Origin: Thermosipho sp. (in: thermotogales)
GTDB lineage: Bacteria; Thermotogota; Thermotogae; Thermotogales; Fervidobacteriaceae
NCBI GenBank assembly: GCA_017656335.1
Contig: JACDOA010000001.1
Location: 186,001 to 250,000 of the forward strand
DNA length: 64,000 bases
Direction of reading: 5' to 3'
This document shows positions 33,685-42,834 of this stretch, piece after piece. Within the stretch, counting starts at the first letter, position 1; every line of letters begins with the position of its first letter. A program made the position numbers and the translations under genes. The notes beneath the pieces are model-generated. The model was given only the letters and a program-made list of their open reading frames with translations, made no database searches and was not told the origin of the DNA.

Positions 33685-36130
33685 TCTTCACCTTTACTTT
33701 TTTATTTTTTTTCTTTTTAAAAACAATTTTCCCGCTTTGGTAAGTACATAAAATTGTATCTCCACTTTCAAATTTACCTTTTAATAACTCTTCCGCCAAT
33801 GGATCTTCAATGTATCTTTGAATTGTACGTTTTAAAGGTCTTGCACCAAATGATGGATCATATCCTTCTTGAACTAAAAAGCTCTTCGCTGATTTTGAAA
33901 GTTCTAATTTAATTTCTTTTTCAGCTAATCTTTCTCTTATATCTTTTAGAAGTATGTCAATAATCTTTTTGATGTGTTCTTCATTTAACTTGTGGAATAC
34001 TACAACCTCATCTATTCTATTCAAAAATTCTGGTCTGAAAATCTTTTTAACTTCCTCTAAAACTTTTTCTTTCATTTCTTTAAAATCAATTTCTTCAGAG
34101 GAATCTTCAACAAAGCCCAAGGTCTTTTTACCGGATACAATTTGCGCTCCTCCAATGTTGCTTGTCATAATAATTATCGTATTCCTAAAATCAACAACGT
34201 GTCCCTGAGAATCTGTTAATCTTCCATCATCCATTATTTGAAGCAACAAGTTAAAAACATCAGGATGTGCTTTTTCTATTTCATCAAACAATATAACAGA
34301 AAATGGTCTTCTTCTTACCTTTTCAGTTAATGTTCCTCCTTCTTCATATCCAACATAACCGGGAGGTGCACCTATTAACCTTGAAACTGAAAATTTCTCC
34401 ATATATTCGCTCATATCGAATCTAATTAATGCCTTATCGTCTCCAAATAAATATTCTGCAAGTGTTTTAGCAAGCTCAGTCTTACCAACACCTGTTGGTC
34501 CAAGGAACAAAAATACACCAACTGGTCTTTTTGGATCTTTCAAACCACTCCTTGCTCTTCTAATTGATCTTGCTATGGCTCTTACTGCCTCATCTTGACC
34601 AACTATTCTATTATGTAATGCACTTTCAAGTTTCAATAACTTTTCACTTTCTCCTTCTTCAAGTTTTTTCAATGGTATTCCTGTCCAATTTGAAACTACC
34701 TCTTCAATTTCAGGAACATCAACAACAACTATACTAGACTCAACATTTTCGCGCCACCTATTGTATCTTTTCGCATATTCTTCTTTCAATTTGGTTTCTT
34801 TTTCTTTCAGTAAGGCTGCTTTTTCATAGTTCTGATCAGCAACAGCTAATTCTTTTTCAATTTTTATATTTTCTATTTCCATTTTAAACAACTGTAAGTC
34901 AGATGGCATCACAAAAGCCTTTAACCTTGATCGTGCACCGGCTTCATCAATTACATCAATTGCTTTATCTGGTAAGAAATGATCAGTAATATATCTCTGT
35001 GAGAGATAAACTGCAGCTTCTAAAGCCTTTTCAGAATATTTAACCCTATGATGAACTTCATATTTATGTTTTAAGCCTTTTAAAATATCCAAAGTCATTT
35101 CAGTAGATGGCTCTTGAATATATATTTTTTGAAATCTTCTTTCAAGAGCTGCATCTTTTTCAATATATTGTCTGTACTCATCTGGTGTAGTTGAACCAAT
35201 ACATTTAATTTCACCACGAGCAAGTGATGGTTTTAAAATATTAGCAGCATCAACTGCTCCTTCAGCTGAACCAGCACCAACAATCATGTGGATTTCATCT
35301 ATAAAGAGAATAATATCCTTTTCTTTTCTGAGAATTTGAAGAAGTTTTTTCATTCTCTTTTCAAATTCACCGCGATATTTTGTTCCTGCAACTAAAGCTG
35401 CAACATCCAGAGAAAAAATTATCTTTCCTTTTAATGGTTCAGGCACTTCACCAGCAACAATTTTTTGGGCTAATCCTTCAACAATTGCAGTTTTTCCAAC
35501 ACCCGGATCCCCAATTAACACGGGGTTATTTTTCTTTCTTCTAACTAGAACTTGCATAACCCTTTCAATTTCAGCTTCTCGACCAATAACGGGGTCTAAA
35601 TCCCCTTTTAAGGCTAATTCTGTTAAATTTATTCCAAAACCTTCTAATTGCCTTGTTCTTTTTGAAATTTCATTTGTTGTATCTTCAAAAATTCCTTCCT
35701 CGGGCATTGTTCCTGCCAGCTCCCTTCTTAAATGCTGCAAGTCCACACCTATTTTCTTGAGTATGTGAACCGCAATCCCTTCACCTTCTCTTAAAATCCC
35801 CAATAACAAATGCTCAGGTTCTATCTTTTCTTCTCCCAATCTCTTTGCTTCTTCATATGCTAATTCAGTCACCCTTTTAGCACGAGGAGTCATTTGCGGT
35901 GACATTATAAATCCCCGCATTCCCATGCCAACTATTGAAATGATTTCATTTCGAATTCTTGAATAATTTATACCATGATTTTCTAAAATTGCCTTCAAAC
36001 TACTTTCATTTAATTTCAAGATTGCTAGAAGAATGTGCTCAGTTCCAACATAAGAATGTCCCAATTCTTTTGCTTCTTCCTGAGCATTAACAAAAACTTT
36101 TGCGGACCTCTCAGAAAATTTATCAAACAT
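33677..36130 (-). CDS. clpC: ATP-dependent Clp protease ATP-binding subunit ClpC
   Basis: Hsp100 unfoldase that feeds ClpP. The 817 aa comprise the N-domain with two repeats (1-145), D1 ATPase (GDPGVGKTAIVEG near 200), a UVR-type coiled middle region (NYEKAALLKEKE near 424) and D2 ATPase (LGPTGVGKTELAKTLAEYLFG near 545). The UVR segment marks it as ClpC rather than ClpA/ClpB. A near-consensus promoter lies upstream. No McsA/McsB genes are near. Head of the clpC-radA-degV operon. Confidence 0.96.
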   Translation of the reverse strand: MFDKFSERSAKVFVNAQEEAKELGHSYVGTEHILLAILKLNESSLKAILENHGINYSRIRNEIISIVGMGMRGFIMSPQMTPRAKRVTELAYEEAKRLGEEKIEPEHLLLGILREGEGIAVHILKKIGVDLQHLRRELAGTMPEEGIFEDTTNEISKRTRQLEGFGINLTELALKGDLDPVIGREAEIERVMQVLVRRKKNNPVLIGDPGVGKTAIVEGLAQKIVAGEVPEPLKGKIIFSLDVAALVAGTKYRGEFEKRMKKLLQILRKEKDIILFIDEIHMIVGAGSAEGAVDAANILKPSLARGEIKCIGSTTPDEYRQYIEKDAALERRFQKIYIQEPSTEMTLDILKGLKHKYEVHHRVKYSEKALEAAVYLSQRYITDHFLPDKAIDVIDEAGARSRLKAFVMPSDLQLFKMEIENIKIEKELAVADQNYEKAALLKEKETKLKEEYAKRYNRWRENVESSIVVVDVPEIEEVVSNWTGIPLKKLEEGESEKLLKLESALHNRIVGQDEAVRAIARSIRRARSGLKDPKRPVGVFLFLGPTGVGKTELAKTLAEYLFGDDKALIRFDMSEYMEKFSVSRLIGAPPGYVGYEEGGTLTEKVRRRPFSVILFDEIEKAHPDVFNLLLQIMDDGRLTDSQGHVVDFRNTIIIMTSNIGGAQIVSGKKTLGFVEDSSEEIDFKEMKEKVLEEVKKIFRPEFLNRIDEVVVFHKLNEEHIKKIIDILLKDIRERLAEKEIKLELSKSAKSFLVQEGYDPSFGARPLKRTIQRYIEDPLAEELLKGKFESGDTILCTYQSGKIVFKKKKNKKVKVKND

Positions 36131-36171
36131 TATTTCACCGCCCTTTCTGTCCGCTGCTCAGCTTTATTTCT

Positions 36172-36200
36172 ATTATACCTTATAAACCTCAAAATATCAA
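36172..36200 (-). promoter_or_regulatory. Promoter of clpC operon
   Basis: Minus strand TTGATA (complement of 36195-36200), 17-base spacer, TATAAT (complement of 36172-36177). Spacing and -10 are ideal and it sits 42 bases before the clpC ATG. No CtsR-type heptad repeat was seen next to it. Confidence 0.78.
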
Positions 36201-36206
36201 TTTTAA

Positions 36207-38486
36207 TTAATTTAAAATAATTTTTTCAATAAAATCCTTATTGAAATCAAAATCATAATCTGAAAAGATTGATTTACCGAGAATAATAACTTCTCCATTT
36301 CCAACCTTAACACTAACTCCTAAAATTACTTTATCAACAGGTATAGCATCGTTATTTCTGTCTCTATCCTCGGTTGTTGCAGTATTGGATTCCAGTAAGA
36401 TTTGAACATCTTTCTCGTTTACAATTAATGAACAAGGGCTGTACAACCTTACTCCATCAACCAAAATTTTGTAATAGGCGCCATAGTTATTAATATTATC
36501 AATTACTTGATCGTCATTAAATCTTACATTAACCCCCAAATGTTCTAAGACCTCGTTCATGTCTTTTGTATTTCCACCATCAGAATAATCACTTTTGCTT
36601 GTTAAAATAAGTTCTCCTCCATCCTTAACAAAGTCAACAATATTTTTAATCTCACCTTTTGAAAAACCTTTTCCATTTTGTATTACTAAAACTCTACAAT
36701 TTAGGTTACCTAACTTGTTCACATACTCAACAGTTAGACCTTTTGATTTTAAAAACTGTTCAAATTTTGTTAGTTTATCTGAGCCATAATCATTAAGATG
36801 TCCAATATCGACAAACACCTTATTTGTTATTAATTTTGAATTTTCTTTTAAATTAAAGTAATTCTTTATATCTTCAATATTTAGGTTTTTGCCTTTGATT
36901 TTTTGCTTATAAATTTCTAAATATTTTTCATCGCTACCTGGAATTATTATAATTTCTCCTGAAAATTCCTTTAATGCATTAATTTCCTGAGGCAACAAAT
37001 CTTTAGAAAAGTCAAAACCACCTTCCTTTGGAGTTGGAATTATTAGAATATCAACATTTTCAAAATTATCTAACATTCTTTTAGAAAACATAATTTTATA
37101 ACCTTCTTTTTCAAAAAGTGGGATCAACAATTTTAAATAATCAATATGATCATTTTCATGAAGAACATCAATAAGAATTGTCTTTCCAGATTTTTTCTCA
37201 ACATTGAAAACGAATGATTGAATAAGTATATTATTAACAAAGAACTTTATAACATGAACTCCCTCTTTTAGATTTGAAATTTCGACATTATCATTCTTTT
37301 CTTCATATGGTTCAAAAACCATCTCTTTTACCACCAATTCATTATCATTATCCAAAACTTTAAAATTAATTTTTACCCCCTTGTTTGAAGTATTATAGAT
37401 ATCATAGAAAACCCTTACACTTTCTCCAGAAAACAATTCCATCTTATTTTTTCTAATATTATTTACAAATACTTTTGAGTTTGCTTGAAACCAAATGGGA
37501 GATGTAACTATCTCATTTGCATCCTGCTGTTTGGCGTATATAAAATACCATTCATATCCATCGGGAATAGTGATTTCAATGTTTGTTGAATATTTACTTA
37601 AATTTGGTCTAAACTCAACAACAGTACCACTTTGTGAAATTAATGCAAAATAAGAAAGAATATCACTATCTTCATATTCAAAATACAACGTTGCAGTTGA
37701 TGGAATACTATTCACAATGTCGCCCATTATATAATCATCATATGAAAAGTCAATTTTTACATTTTTATCTTCACTACCAAATGTATGTCTCTTCCAAAGG
37801 GCATCCATAATATCTTCGTATGTTAAATTATCAGCTATTATACCTGTCCGGGCTTCATTAGCACTTCCCCAATTAGGTTTGTGATTGTCTTGCCCTACAG
37901 TTGCCCCTAAATGCCATCCTTTATTTAATGCAACAAAATAATTCCCAAACATTTCTTCACTTATGACATCACCTAAAGCCCAATTACCATTACCTACTTC
38001 TATTAAATTCATATATAAATCAGCTTCTGGAAAATATTCGAAATCATTAAAAGTTCCAAATGTATTAATTGGATGATTGAATTGCCCAAGCTTTTTATGT
38101 TCAATCAACCATTTATAAAATCCTTCAATTGAACTATCCATATTTCTTGAAATCCAATCAGTTGTCTCATATACGTTTATATGACCTATCCCAGATGTCC
38201 ATTCAAAACCCTGTAATGCTACAAATTTTTCAGGAATTGTAGCTTTCTCTGCAGCAAGTTTAGTTAAAACGGGCTTTTCTTTTCCCTCGATTAATTGTGT
38301 AAAATAATAAGCGTGATCGGTAATTGCCTGGACATCCACATAGTTTTTAGCATGTTTATACGCATCTTCTGGACACAAACTTCCATCTGAATACGATGTG
38401 TGAGCGTGAAGATTTCCATAATAAATATTCGAAAATACTGTAAGTGAGATAAATATAAAAATTAAAACAAATAAAAACCTTTTCAT
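36207..38486 (-). CDS. Secreted PHP-domain protein with a C-terminal GATase-like region
   Basis: Predicted exported protein of 759 aa with a signal peptide (residues 1-20). An N-terminal PHP metallophosphoesterase follows: GNLHAHTSYSDGSLCPEDA (about 24-42), DVQAITDHA, QFNHPIN and GATVGQDNHK, giving His/Asp metal ligands. A middle region with beta-rich segments follows, then a C-terminal part with LVIQNGKGFSKGEIKNIVDFVKDGGELIL, like GATase1/ThuA-type folds. Such cell-surface PHP proteins may hydrolyse phosphodiesters or glycans; the substrate is unknown. Divergent from acyP. Confidence 0.75.
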   Translation of the reverse strand: MKRFLFVLIFIFISLTVFSNIYYGNLHAHTSYSDGSLCPEDAYKHAKNYVDVQAITDHAYYFTQLIEGKEKPVLTKLAAEKATIPEKFVALQGFEWTSGIGHINVYETTDWISRNMDSSIEGFYKWLIEHKKLGQFNHPINTFGTFNDFEYFPEADLYMNLIEVGNGNWALGDVISEEMFGNYFVALNKGWHLGATVGQDNHKPNWGSANEARTGIIADNLTYEDIMDALWKRHTFGSEDKNVKIDFSYDDYIMGDIVNSIPSTATLYFEYEDSDILSYFALISQSGTVVEFRPNLSKYSTNIEITIPDGYEWYFIYAKQQDANEIVTSPIWFQANSKVFVNNIRKNKMELFSGESVRVFYDIYNTSNKGVKINFKVLDNDNELVVKEMVFEPYEEKNDNVEISNLKEGVHVIKFFVNNILIQSFVFNVEKKSGKTILIDVLHENDHIDYLKLLIPLFEKEGYKIMFSKRMLDNFENVDILIIPTPKEGGFDFSKDLLPQEINALKEFSGEIIIIPGSDEKYLEIYKQKIKGKNLNIEDIKNYFNLKENSKLITNKVFVDIGHLNDYGSDKLTKFEQFLKSKGLTVEYVNKLGNLNCRVLVIQNGKGFSKGEIKNIVDFVKDGGELILTSKSDYSDGGNTKDMNEVLEHLGVNVRFNDDQVIDNINNYGAYYKILVDGVRLYSPCSLIVNEKDVQILLESNTATTEDRDRNNDAIPVDKVILGVSVKVGNGEVIILGKSIFSDYDFDFNKDFIEKIILN

Positions 38487-38518
38487 GCTATTCCTCCTTA
38501 TTTTGCCGATTTATAATT

Positions 38519-38524
38519 ATTATA
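38519..38524 (-). promoter_or_regulatory. Putative -10 box of the PHP gene
   Basis: TATAAT on the minus strand (complement of 38519-38524) in the AT-rich 85-base gap between the divergent PHP and acyP genes. No clear -35. Confidence 0.4.
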
Positions 38525-38571
38525 CTATATAAAATCAATTATTTTATGTTAAAATAAATAAGGTGATTGTC

Positions 38572-38841
38572 ATGAAATGGATTCAACTAAGTATCTATGG
38601 TGTAGTTCAAGGTATCGGTTTTAGAAACTTTATTAAAAATAAAGCCAAACTTCTTGGAATTAAAGGTTATGTAAAAAATGAATTTGATGGTTCAGTAACA
38701 GTAGTTGCTGGTGGTAATGATAGCCAATTAGAATCTCTAAAAGAATACATTAAAACTGGCAATGGTTATAGTGTGGTATATAAAATGTTTGAAAAAGAAA
38801 TTCCTCCTCAAACATTTGTTGATTTTTTCATCCTCTACTGA
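38572..38841 (+). CDS. acyP: Acylphosphatase
   Basis: Hydrolyses acyl phosphates to carboxylate and phosphate. 89 aa with GVVQGIGFRNFIKNKAK (catalytic Arg in the VQGxGFR loop) and GYVKNEFDGSVTVVAGG with the catalytic Asn. Start at ATG 38572 after AAGGTGA; an upstream GTG at 38563 is less likely. First gene of a short plus-strand run. May counteract acyl phosphates from ptb-type metabolism, although this is inference. Confidence 0.94.
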   Translation: MKWIQLSIYGVVQGIGFRNFIKNKAKLLGIKGYVKNEFDGSVTVVAGGNDSQLESLKEYIKTGNGYSVVYKMFEKEIPPQTFVDFFILY

Positions 38842-38856
38842 TTTGAGGTGAAAGTT

Positions 38857-39333
38857 ATGTGGTTAATTTTAAGTGATTCTCACGATAACATGAACAAAGC
38901 AAAAGAAATCGAAAAAATTATTGAAAAATATTCTGTTGAAGTTGTCTTTCATTGCGGCGATTTTGTAGCGCCATTTATTCTTCCATACTTTATAAAAGAT
39001 AATATTGAATTTTTTGGAGTTTTTGGAAACAACGATGGTGAAAAACTTCTTTTAACTCAAAGATCAAACAGTAAAATAAAAGTTGGCCCACGTGATCTAA
39101 CAATAAATAATTACAGAATTTTAATGATGCATGAGCCTTTTATATTAGAAGCTGCAAAAATGAGTAATTTATATGATTTCATATTTTTTGGCCATACACA
39201 CGAAATCTATACTGAGAAAGCAGAAAAATCATTAATAATTAATCCTGGTGAATCTTCAGGATGGCTTACTGGAAAAGCAAGTATTGCACTTTTAGAACCT
39301 GAAAACAAAACCTGGGAAATTTTATTTTTGTGA
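38857..39333 (+). CDS. YfcE/MJ0936-type metallophosphodiesterase
   Basis: Small calcineurin-like phosphoesterase of 158 aa. Metal-binding motifs are visible: LSDSHDN (D-x-H), HCGDFVAP (GD), FGVFGNNDGE (GNxD), MMHEP and FFGHTHEI (GHTH). Members cleave phosphodiesters in vitro with unclear physiological substrates. Start at ATG 38857, with GAGGTGA 9 bases upstream. Close behind acyP, so likely one transcript. Confidence 0.92.
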   Translation: MWLILSDSHDNMNKAKEIEKIIEKYSVEVVFHCGDFVAPFILPYFIKDNIEFFGVFGNNDGEKLLLTQRSNSKIKVGPRDLTINNYRILMMHEPFILEAAKMSNLYDFIFFGHTHEIYTEKAEKSLIINPGESSGWLTGKASIALLEPENKTWEILFL

Positions 39334-39342
39334 GGAATTTTC

Positions 39343-39990
39343 ATGTGCAGAATGATTGGTTTTTCTTTTAAAAATGATACTTTAATTAATGATCTGTTTA
39401 AATCACTTCAAGATATGTCAAAAAATGGACTAAAAAGCCCACATCTTCATGGCTTTGGAATTTACGCAATCAATGAATACAACGAGGTTTTATTTCATAA
39501 ATTTGAAGAGCCTATCTATGAAAAAGAAGTGTCTTTTCCAAGTTTAAAAATTGGAATAATTCACGCAAGAAAGGCTTCTCCAGATTTTCACATAGGTTTT
39601 CTACAAATACATCCTTTTATTGATCGTAATGGAACTGCTTTTTGCCATAATGGTACAATTCATACTTTAAAAAGAGAAAATATTTTTAAAAGTGACAGTT
39701 ATGAATATTTTTTGAAGATTAAAAATTTTACTGATACAAATGATCTCTCAAAAAAATTAAAAACATTTATTCAAGAAAATGAATTTACTGGACTAAACTT
39801 TTTGATGATAAAAGATGATAAACTATATGCTTTTTGCTATTTTAATAAAGATCCAGAATACTATACCATGTGGCATTCTGAAAATGTTATTTCTTCTGAA
39901 AGTTTAGGCTCAAATTTTAAAATGGTAAAAAAAGGTGAGCTTTTAATTTTTGAAAACGGAAAATTAATTTTTAAAGACATTGTTATATAA
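39343..39990 (+). CDS. Class II glutamine amidotransferase (YafJ-like)
   Basis: 215 aa, starting MCRMIGFSF so that Cys2 becomes the N-terminal nucleophile after Met removal. Also seen: LHGFGIYAINE, GIIHARKAS near 72 (Arg-Ala-S loop) and FCHNGTIH near 103, typical of Ntn-type amidotransferases of the YafJ group. No synthase domain is fused, so the ammonia acceptor is unknown. Followed by a new promoter region for the corA leader. Confidence 0.9.
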   Translation: MCRMIGFSFKNDTLINDLFKSLQDMSKNGLKSPHLHGFGIYAINEYNEVLFHKFEEPIYEKEVSFPSLKIGIIHARKASPDFHIGFLQIHPFIDRNGTAFCHNGTIHTLKRENIFKSDSYEYFLKIKNFTDTNDLSKKLKTFIQENEFTGLNFLMIKDDKLYAFCYFNKDPEYYTMWHSENVISSESLGSNFKMVKKGELLIFENGKLIFKDIVI

Positions 39991-40005
39991 ATTATTATTA
40001 AGTGG

Positions 40006-40011
40006 TATAAT
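40006..40011 (+). promoter_or_regulatory. Putative -10 box upstream of the corA leader ORF
   Basis: TATAAT at 40006-40011 in the gap after the amidotransferase. The leader ATG is 33 bases downstream, giving room for the AGGAGGTGA site. No good -35 at 17 bases; TTGTTA at 39980 has 20-base spacing. Confidence 0.5.
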
Positions 40012-40043
40012 TAAAAAAAGTCAAAATAGGAGGTGAAAAAGGG

Positions 40044-40103
40044 ATGAGTAGCGAGAGTTATACTAGTAGTTATTCAGATGAACCTTTACCACGACCACCG
40101 TAG
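40044..40103 (+). CDS. 19-codon corA leader peptide ORF
   Basis: ATG 40044 follows a very strong AGGAGGTGA (40029-40037) and encodes MSSESYTSSYSDEPLPRPP before TAG at 40101. Its second half combines two acidic residues and four prolines (DEPLPRPP), the kind of nascent chain known to destabilise ribosomes at low Mg2+ and to control mgtA through MgtL in Salmonella. The stop is 24 bases before the Mg2+/Co2+ transporter corA. TTTACC (40086-40091) inside the ORF can pair with GGTAAA (40118-40123) at the corA ribosome site. I infer a Mg2+-sensing leader; there is no homology evidence. Confidence 0.6.
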   Translation: MSSESYTSSYSDEPLPRPP

Positions 40104-40127
40104 TAAAAAAGAAAAGGAGGTAAAATT

Positions 40128-41054
40128 ATGGTAAAATTCTACACCACAAAAGATAACAAAATTGTGGAAATTGAGAAATTCGTTCCAAATTCTTTGATCA
40201 AAGTAGTCGATCCTTCCGCTGATGAGATTCATATGCTTTCCAGCCTTTTACAATTCGACCCTGACTTTATATACGACTCATTAGATGATGACGAAAGAGC
40301 GCGTATAGAAATTGATGATGACGTTATTTTGATAATTTTAAAGATTCCCAAAAAATTTAATGGCAATTCAAAAATTCCATATAAAACTGTTTCAATGGGT
40401 ATTATTATTGGTAAAAACTACACAATATTCTCGACTCGAGGACCTATCGAATTTATTGATCATATGATAGAAAACAACAAATTTGAAATTACAAAAACAA
40501 GTAGAATGATTTTTCAACTTTTTTTATTAAACGCTAAAATTTTCTTAGGATATTTAAAAGAGGTTAATAAAACAATAAGTATAATTGAGGAAGAATTACA
40601 TAAATCAATGAAAAACAAAGAATTAGAAGAAATGATGTACCTTGAAAAAAGTCTGGTTTACTTTACTACTTCATTGAGATCAAATGAAATTATGATGGAA
40701 AAACTTTTGAGAGGAAATATTTTAAAGATACAAGAAGAAGATCGAGATATATTAGAAGATGCTATTATTGAAAATAGGCAGGCAATAGAAGTTTCAAATA
40801 TATTTAGTGATATCTTAGCCGGTATGATGGATTCATACGCTTCAGTTATTTCTAATAATTTGAATATTGTCATGAAAATTCTAACTGTTGTTACTATATT
40901 AATGCAAATTCCTACTATTATTACAAGTTTCTATGGAATGAATGTTTCATTACCACTTCAGAATAATCCTTTTGCTTATGTTCATGTAATTATTTGGTCT
41001 GTAGGTACAATAATTTTGGCTTTAGTATGGTTTAAAAGAAAAAAATGGTTGTAA
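40128..41054 (+). CDS. corA: Magnesium/cobalt transporter CorA
   Basis: Pentameric channel-like Mg2+ uptake protein. 308 aa with an acidic N-terminal cytoplasmic domain, a long stalk helix and two C-terminal membrane spans; the diagnostic YGMN motif is present (FYGMNVSLPLQ, about residue 268) and the C-terminus is basic (KRKKWL). Strong AAGGAGGT site. It follows the proposed leader ORF and is followed by a strong terminator. Confidence 0.95.
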   Translation: MVKFYTTKDNKIVEIEKFVPNSLIKVVDPSADEIHMLSSLLQFDPDFIYDSLDDDERARIEIDDDVILIILKIPKKFNGNSKIPYKTVSMGIIIGKNYTIFSTRGPIEFIDHMIENNKFEITKTSRMIFQLFLLNAKIFLGYLKEVNKTISIIEEELHKSMKNKELEEMMYLEKSLVYFTTSLRSNEIMMEKLLRGNILKIQEEDRDILEDAIIENRQAIEVSNIFSDILAGMMDSYASVISNNLNIVMKILTVVTILMQIPTIITSFYGMNVSLPLQNNPFAYVHVIIWSVGTIILALVWFKRKKWL

Positions 41055-41058
41055 AATT

Positions 41059-41082
41059 AAATCCCCCAGTTGGGGGATTTTT
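41059..41082 (+). terminator. Terminator of corA
   Basis: Perfect 10-bp stem AAATCCCCCA (41059-41068) with TGGGGGATTT (41071-41080), 2-base turn, then T. Directly after the corA stop at 41054. Confidence 0.88.
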
Positions 41083-41430
41083 AATTGGCTCAGACATTGC
41101 TGTAAAATTAACGTTAAAAATAAAAGTAATCAACTTTTTGTATTACATAACTATCAAAGATAATTTGACAAGTTTTTAATAAAAATCCTAATTTATTTCC
41201 AACAATATTTTTAGTATCTTTACTTACCACATAATTAATATAAAACCTCAAAATATCACATTATTAAAGTTCAAAGTATTTAATCCATTTTTCAAAAATA
41301 AGATACTATTCAAATTTTCTTTTTTGCATTAAAGTCAAATTTCTGAAATCGCTTTTCTCATCAAATCCCACAAAATTACATTATTAATCAATAAATTTTC
41401 ATACTTTTCAATAATTCACTTTAATGCATT
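41083..41430. other. AT-rich non-coding interval between corA and cas2
   Basis: No ORF with a ribosome site and no CRISPR repeat unit were found. Imperfect direct repeats of the form CAAAAT-ACATTATTAA occur near 41253 and 41373, and an inverted pair GCATTAAAGT/ACTTTAATGC near 41327 and 41419. These may be a decayed array or just AT-rich noise. Confidence 0.4.
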
Positions 41431-41694
41431 TTACAAAACAAAGGCTTCAAAATTCTTTTTTACACCAACAATAACCTTTTCAAAATTCTTTAAATTTGCT
41501 ATCTTGTAAATATAAATTGAATCTCCTTTTGCATTTATTATTTTCTTAATTTCGCTTAAACATTTCAACAAACGACTTTCGGTTATCTCACCTTCAAAAA
41601 CTGAATTTTGAGACCAAAATAAATACTGCTTTAATTTTTTTTTCACTTTATTTACTCGTTTTTCTTTTACATCATATGAATTTATAACAAACAT
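41431..41694 (-). CDS. cas2: CRISPR-associated protein Cas2 (orphan)
   Basis: 87 aa with the Cas2 ferredoxin-like pattern: FVINSYDVKEKRVNKVKKKLKQYLFWSQNSVFEGEITESRLLKCL. The usual N-terminal acidic residue is in YDV. Cas2 works with Cas1 to insert spacers. No cas1, effector or repeat array is in the window, and the gene ends a minus-strand run ABC-recG-radical SAM-ltaE. It may be a leftover or a toxin-like VapD relative; sequence fit favours Cas2. Confidence 0.8.
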   Translation of the reverse strand: MFVINSYDVKEKRVNKVKKKLKQYLFWSQNSVFEGEITESRLLKCLSEIKKIINAKGDSIYIYKIANLKNFEKVIVGVKKNFEAFVL

Positions 41695-41762
41695 CCTACC
41701 ACCACGCCTTAAAAGGTCTATAGTTCTTATCTTTTAATAAATGCTTTATACAAAATTCTCAA

Positions 41763-42791
41763 TCACTTATTTTTAAAATATTCATGTGTTTTTTCAACCA
41801 CAAAATCAATATCTCTTTTCTTTATCCAATAGTGAGTTACAAATCTAAAAATTCCATCTTCTGGTGGATTTATTTTAATTCCATTTTTAAGAAGGTAGTC
41901 AATAAATTCATTTTCATAAAATACTTTATTAATCTTAAAAAACACCATATTTATTTGAACTTCCTCAACTACCTTAATATAACCCAATTCCTCAAGTTTC
42001 ATTGCTAAATACTTTGCATTTTCGTGATCCTCATATAATCTGAATCTCATTTTTTCCAGTGCTATAATACCGGCTGCTGCCAATATGCCAGCCTGCCTCA
42101 TACCTCCACCCATTATTTTCCTTTTTTTTCTAGCTATTTGGATAAATTCTTTGGAACCTACTAACAATGAACCAACTGGAGCACATAGACCTTTAGAAAG
42201 ACAAAAACTTACTGAATCAGTGTATTTAGCTATTTCCTTTGGATCAATATTTAATGCCGTAGCAGCATTAAATATTCTTGCACCATCTAGATGAATTGGA
42301 ACATTATATTTATCTGCAATTTCTCTTATTCTTTTGAAATTTTCAATTGGAATAACTCTTCCATTAGAATGTGCATTCTCTAAACAAATTAATCCCGTTT
42401 CTGGAAAATGAATATCTTCTACTTTCCTTATCTTTTCCTCAACTTTTTCAGGAGGAAGTGCCCCTTTGTCTGTTTCTATTGTTCTTAATTGAACTCCCGC
42501 AATTATTGAAGCTGCACCTGCTTCATGTTGTACAATATGAACATCATCTCCAAGTATTACTTCATTTCCTCTTTCACAATGGGTAAACAAAGATAACTGA
42601 TTGGCAAATGTTCCACTTGGAACGAAAATTGCATCTTCTTTTCCCAAAATATCTGCAGCTAATCTTTCCAATCTATTAACCGTAGGATCATCACCGTATA
42701 CATCGTCTCCAACCTCTGCATTTGCCATTGCTTTTCTCATTTCTTCAGTTGGTTTTGTAACTGTATCACTTCTTAAATCAATGTATTCCAT
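41763..42791 (-). CDS. ltaE: L-threonine (allo-threonine) aldolase
   Basis: PLP enzyme splitting threonine to glycine and acetaldehyde. 342 aa, start [42 protein letters not shown], with the [11 protein letters not shown] segment near 168 and the PLP-lysine region [18 protein letters not shown] near 195. All family features are present. Lies 41 bases after the radical SAM gene. Glycine produced could feed the glycine cleavage system. Confidence 0.95.
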   Translation of the reverse strand: MEYIDLRSDTVTKPTEEMRKAMANAEVGDDVYGDDPTVNRLERLAADILGKEDAIFVPSGTFANQLSLFTHCERGNEVILGDDVHIVQHEAGAASIIAGVQLRTIETDKGALPPEKVEEKIRKVEDIHFPETGLICLENAHSNGRVIPIENFKRIREIADKYNVPIHLDGARIFNAATALNIDPKEIAKYTDSVSFCLSKGLCAPVGSLLVGSKEFIQIARKKRKIMGGGMRQAGILAAAGIIALEKMRFRLYEDHENAKYLAMKLEELGYIKVVEEVQINMVFFKINKVFYENEFIDYLLKNGIKINPPEDGIFRFVTHYWIKKRDIDFVVEKTHEYFKNK

Positions 42792-42834
42792 TCTATCCCC
42801 CCTTGCAGATGAATTAAAACATTTTTTCTTTTCT

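Noticed and set aside
38487-38571. Strong divergent promoter for acyP
   Set aside because: Only weak, AT-rich hexamers on the plus strand; not supportable beyond the minus-strand TATAAT.
41083-41430. Possible CRISPR array next to cas2
   Set aside because: No regularly spaced 28-37 bp repeats; only short AT-rich imperfect repeats are present.
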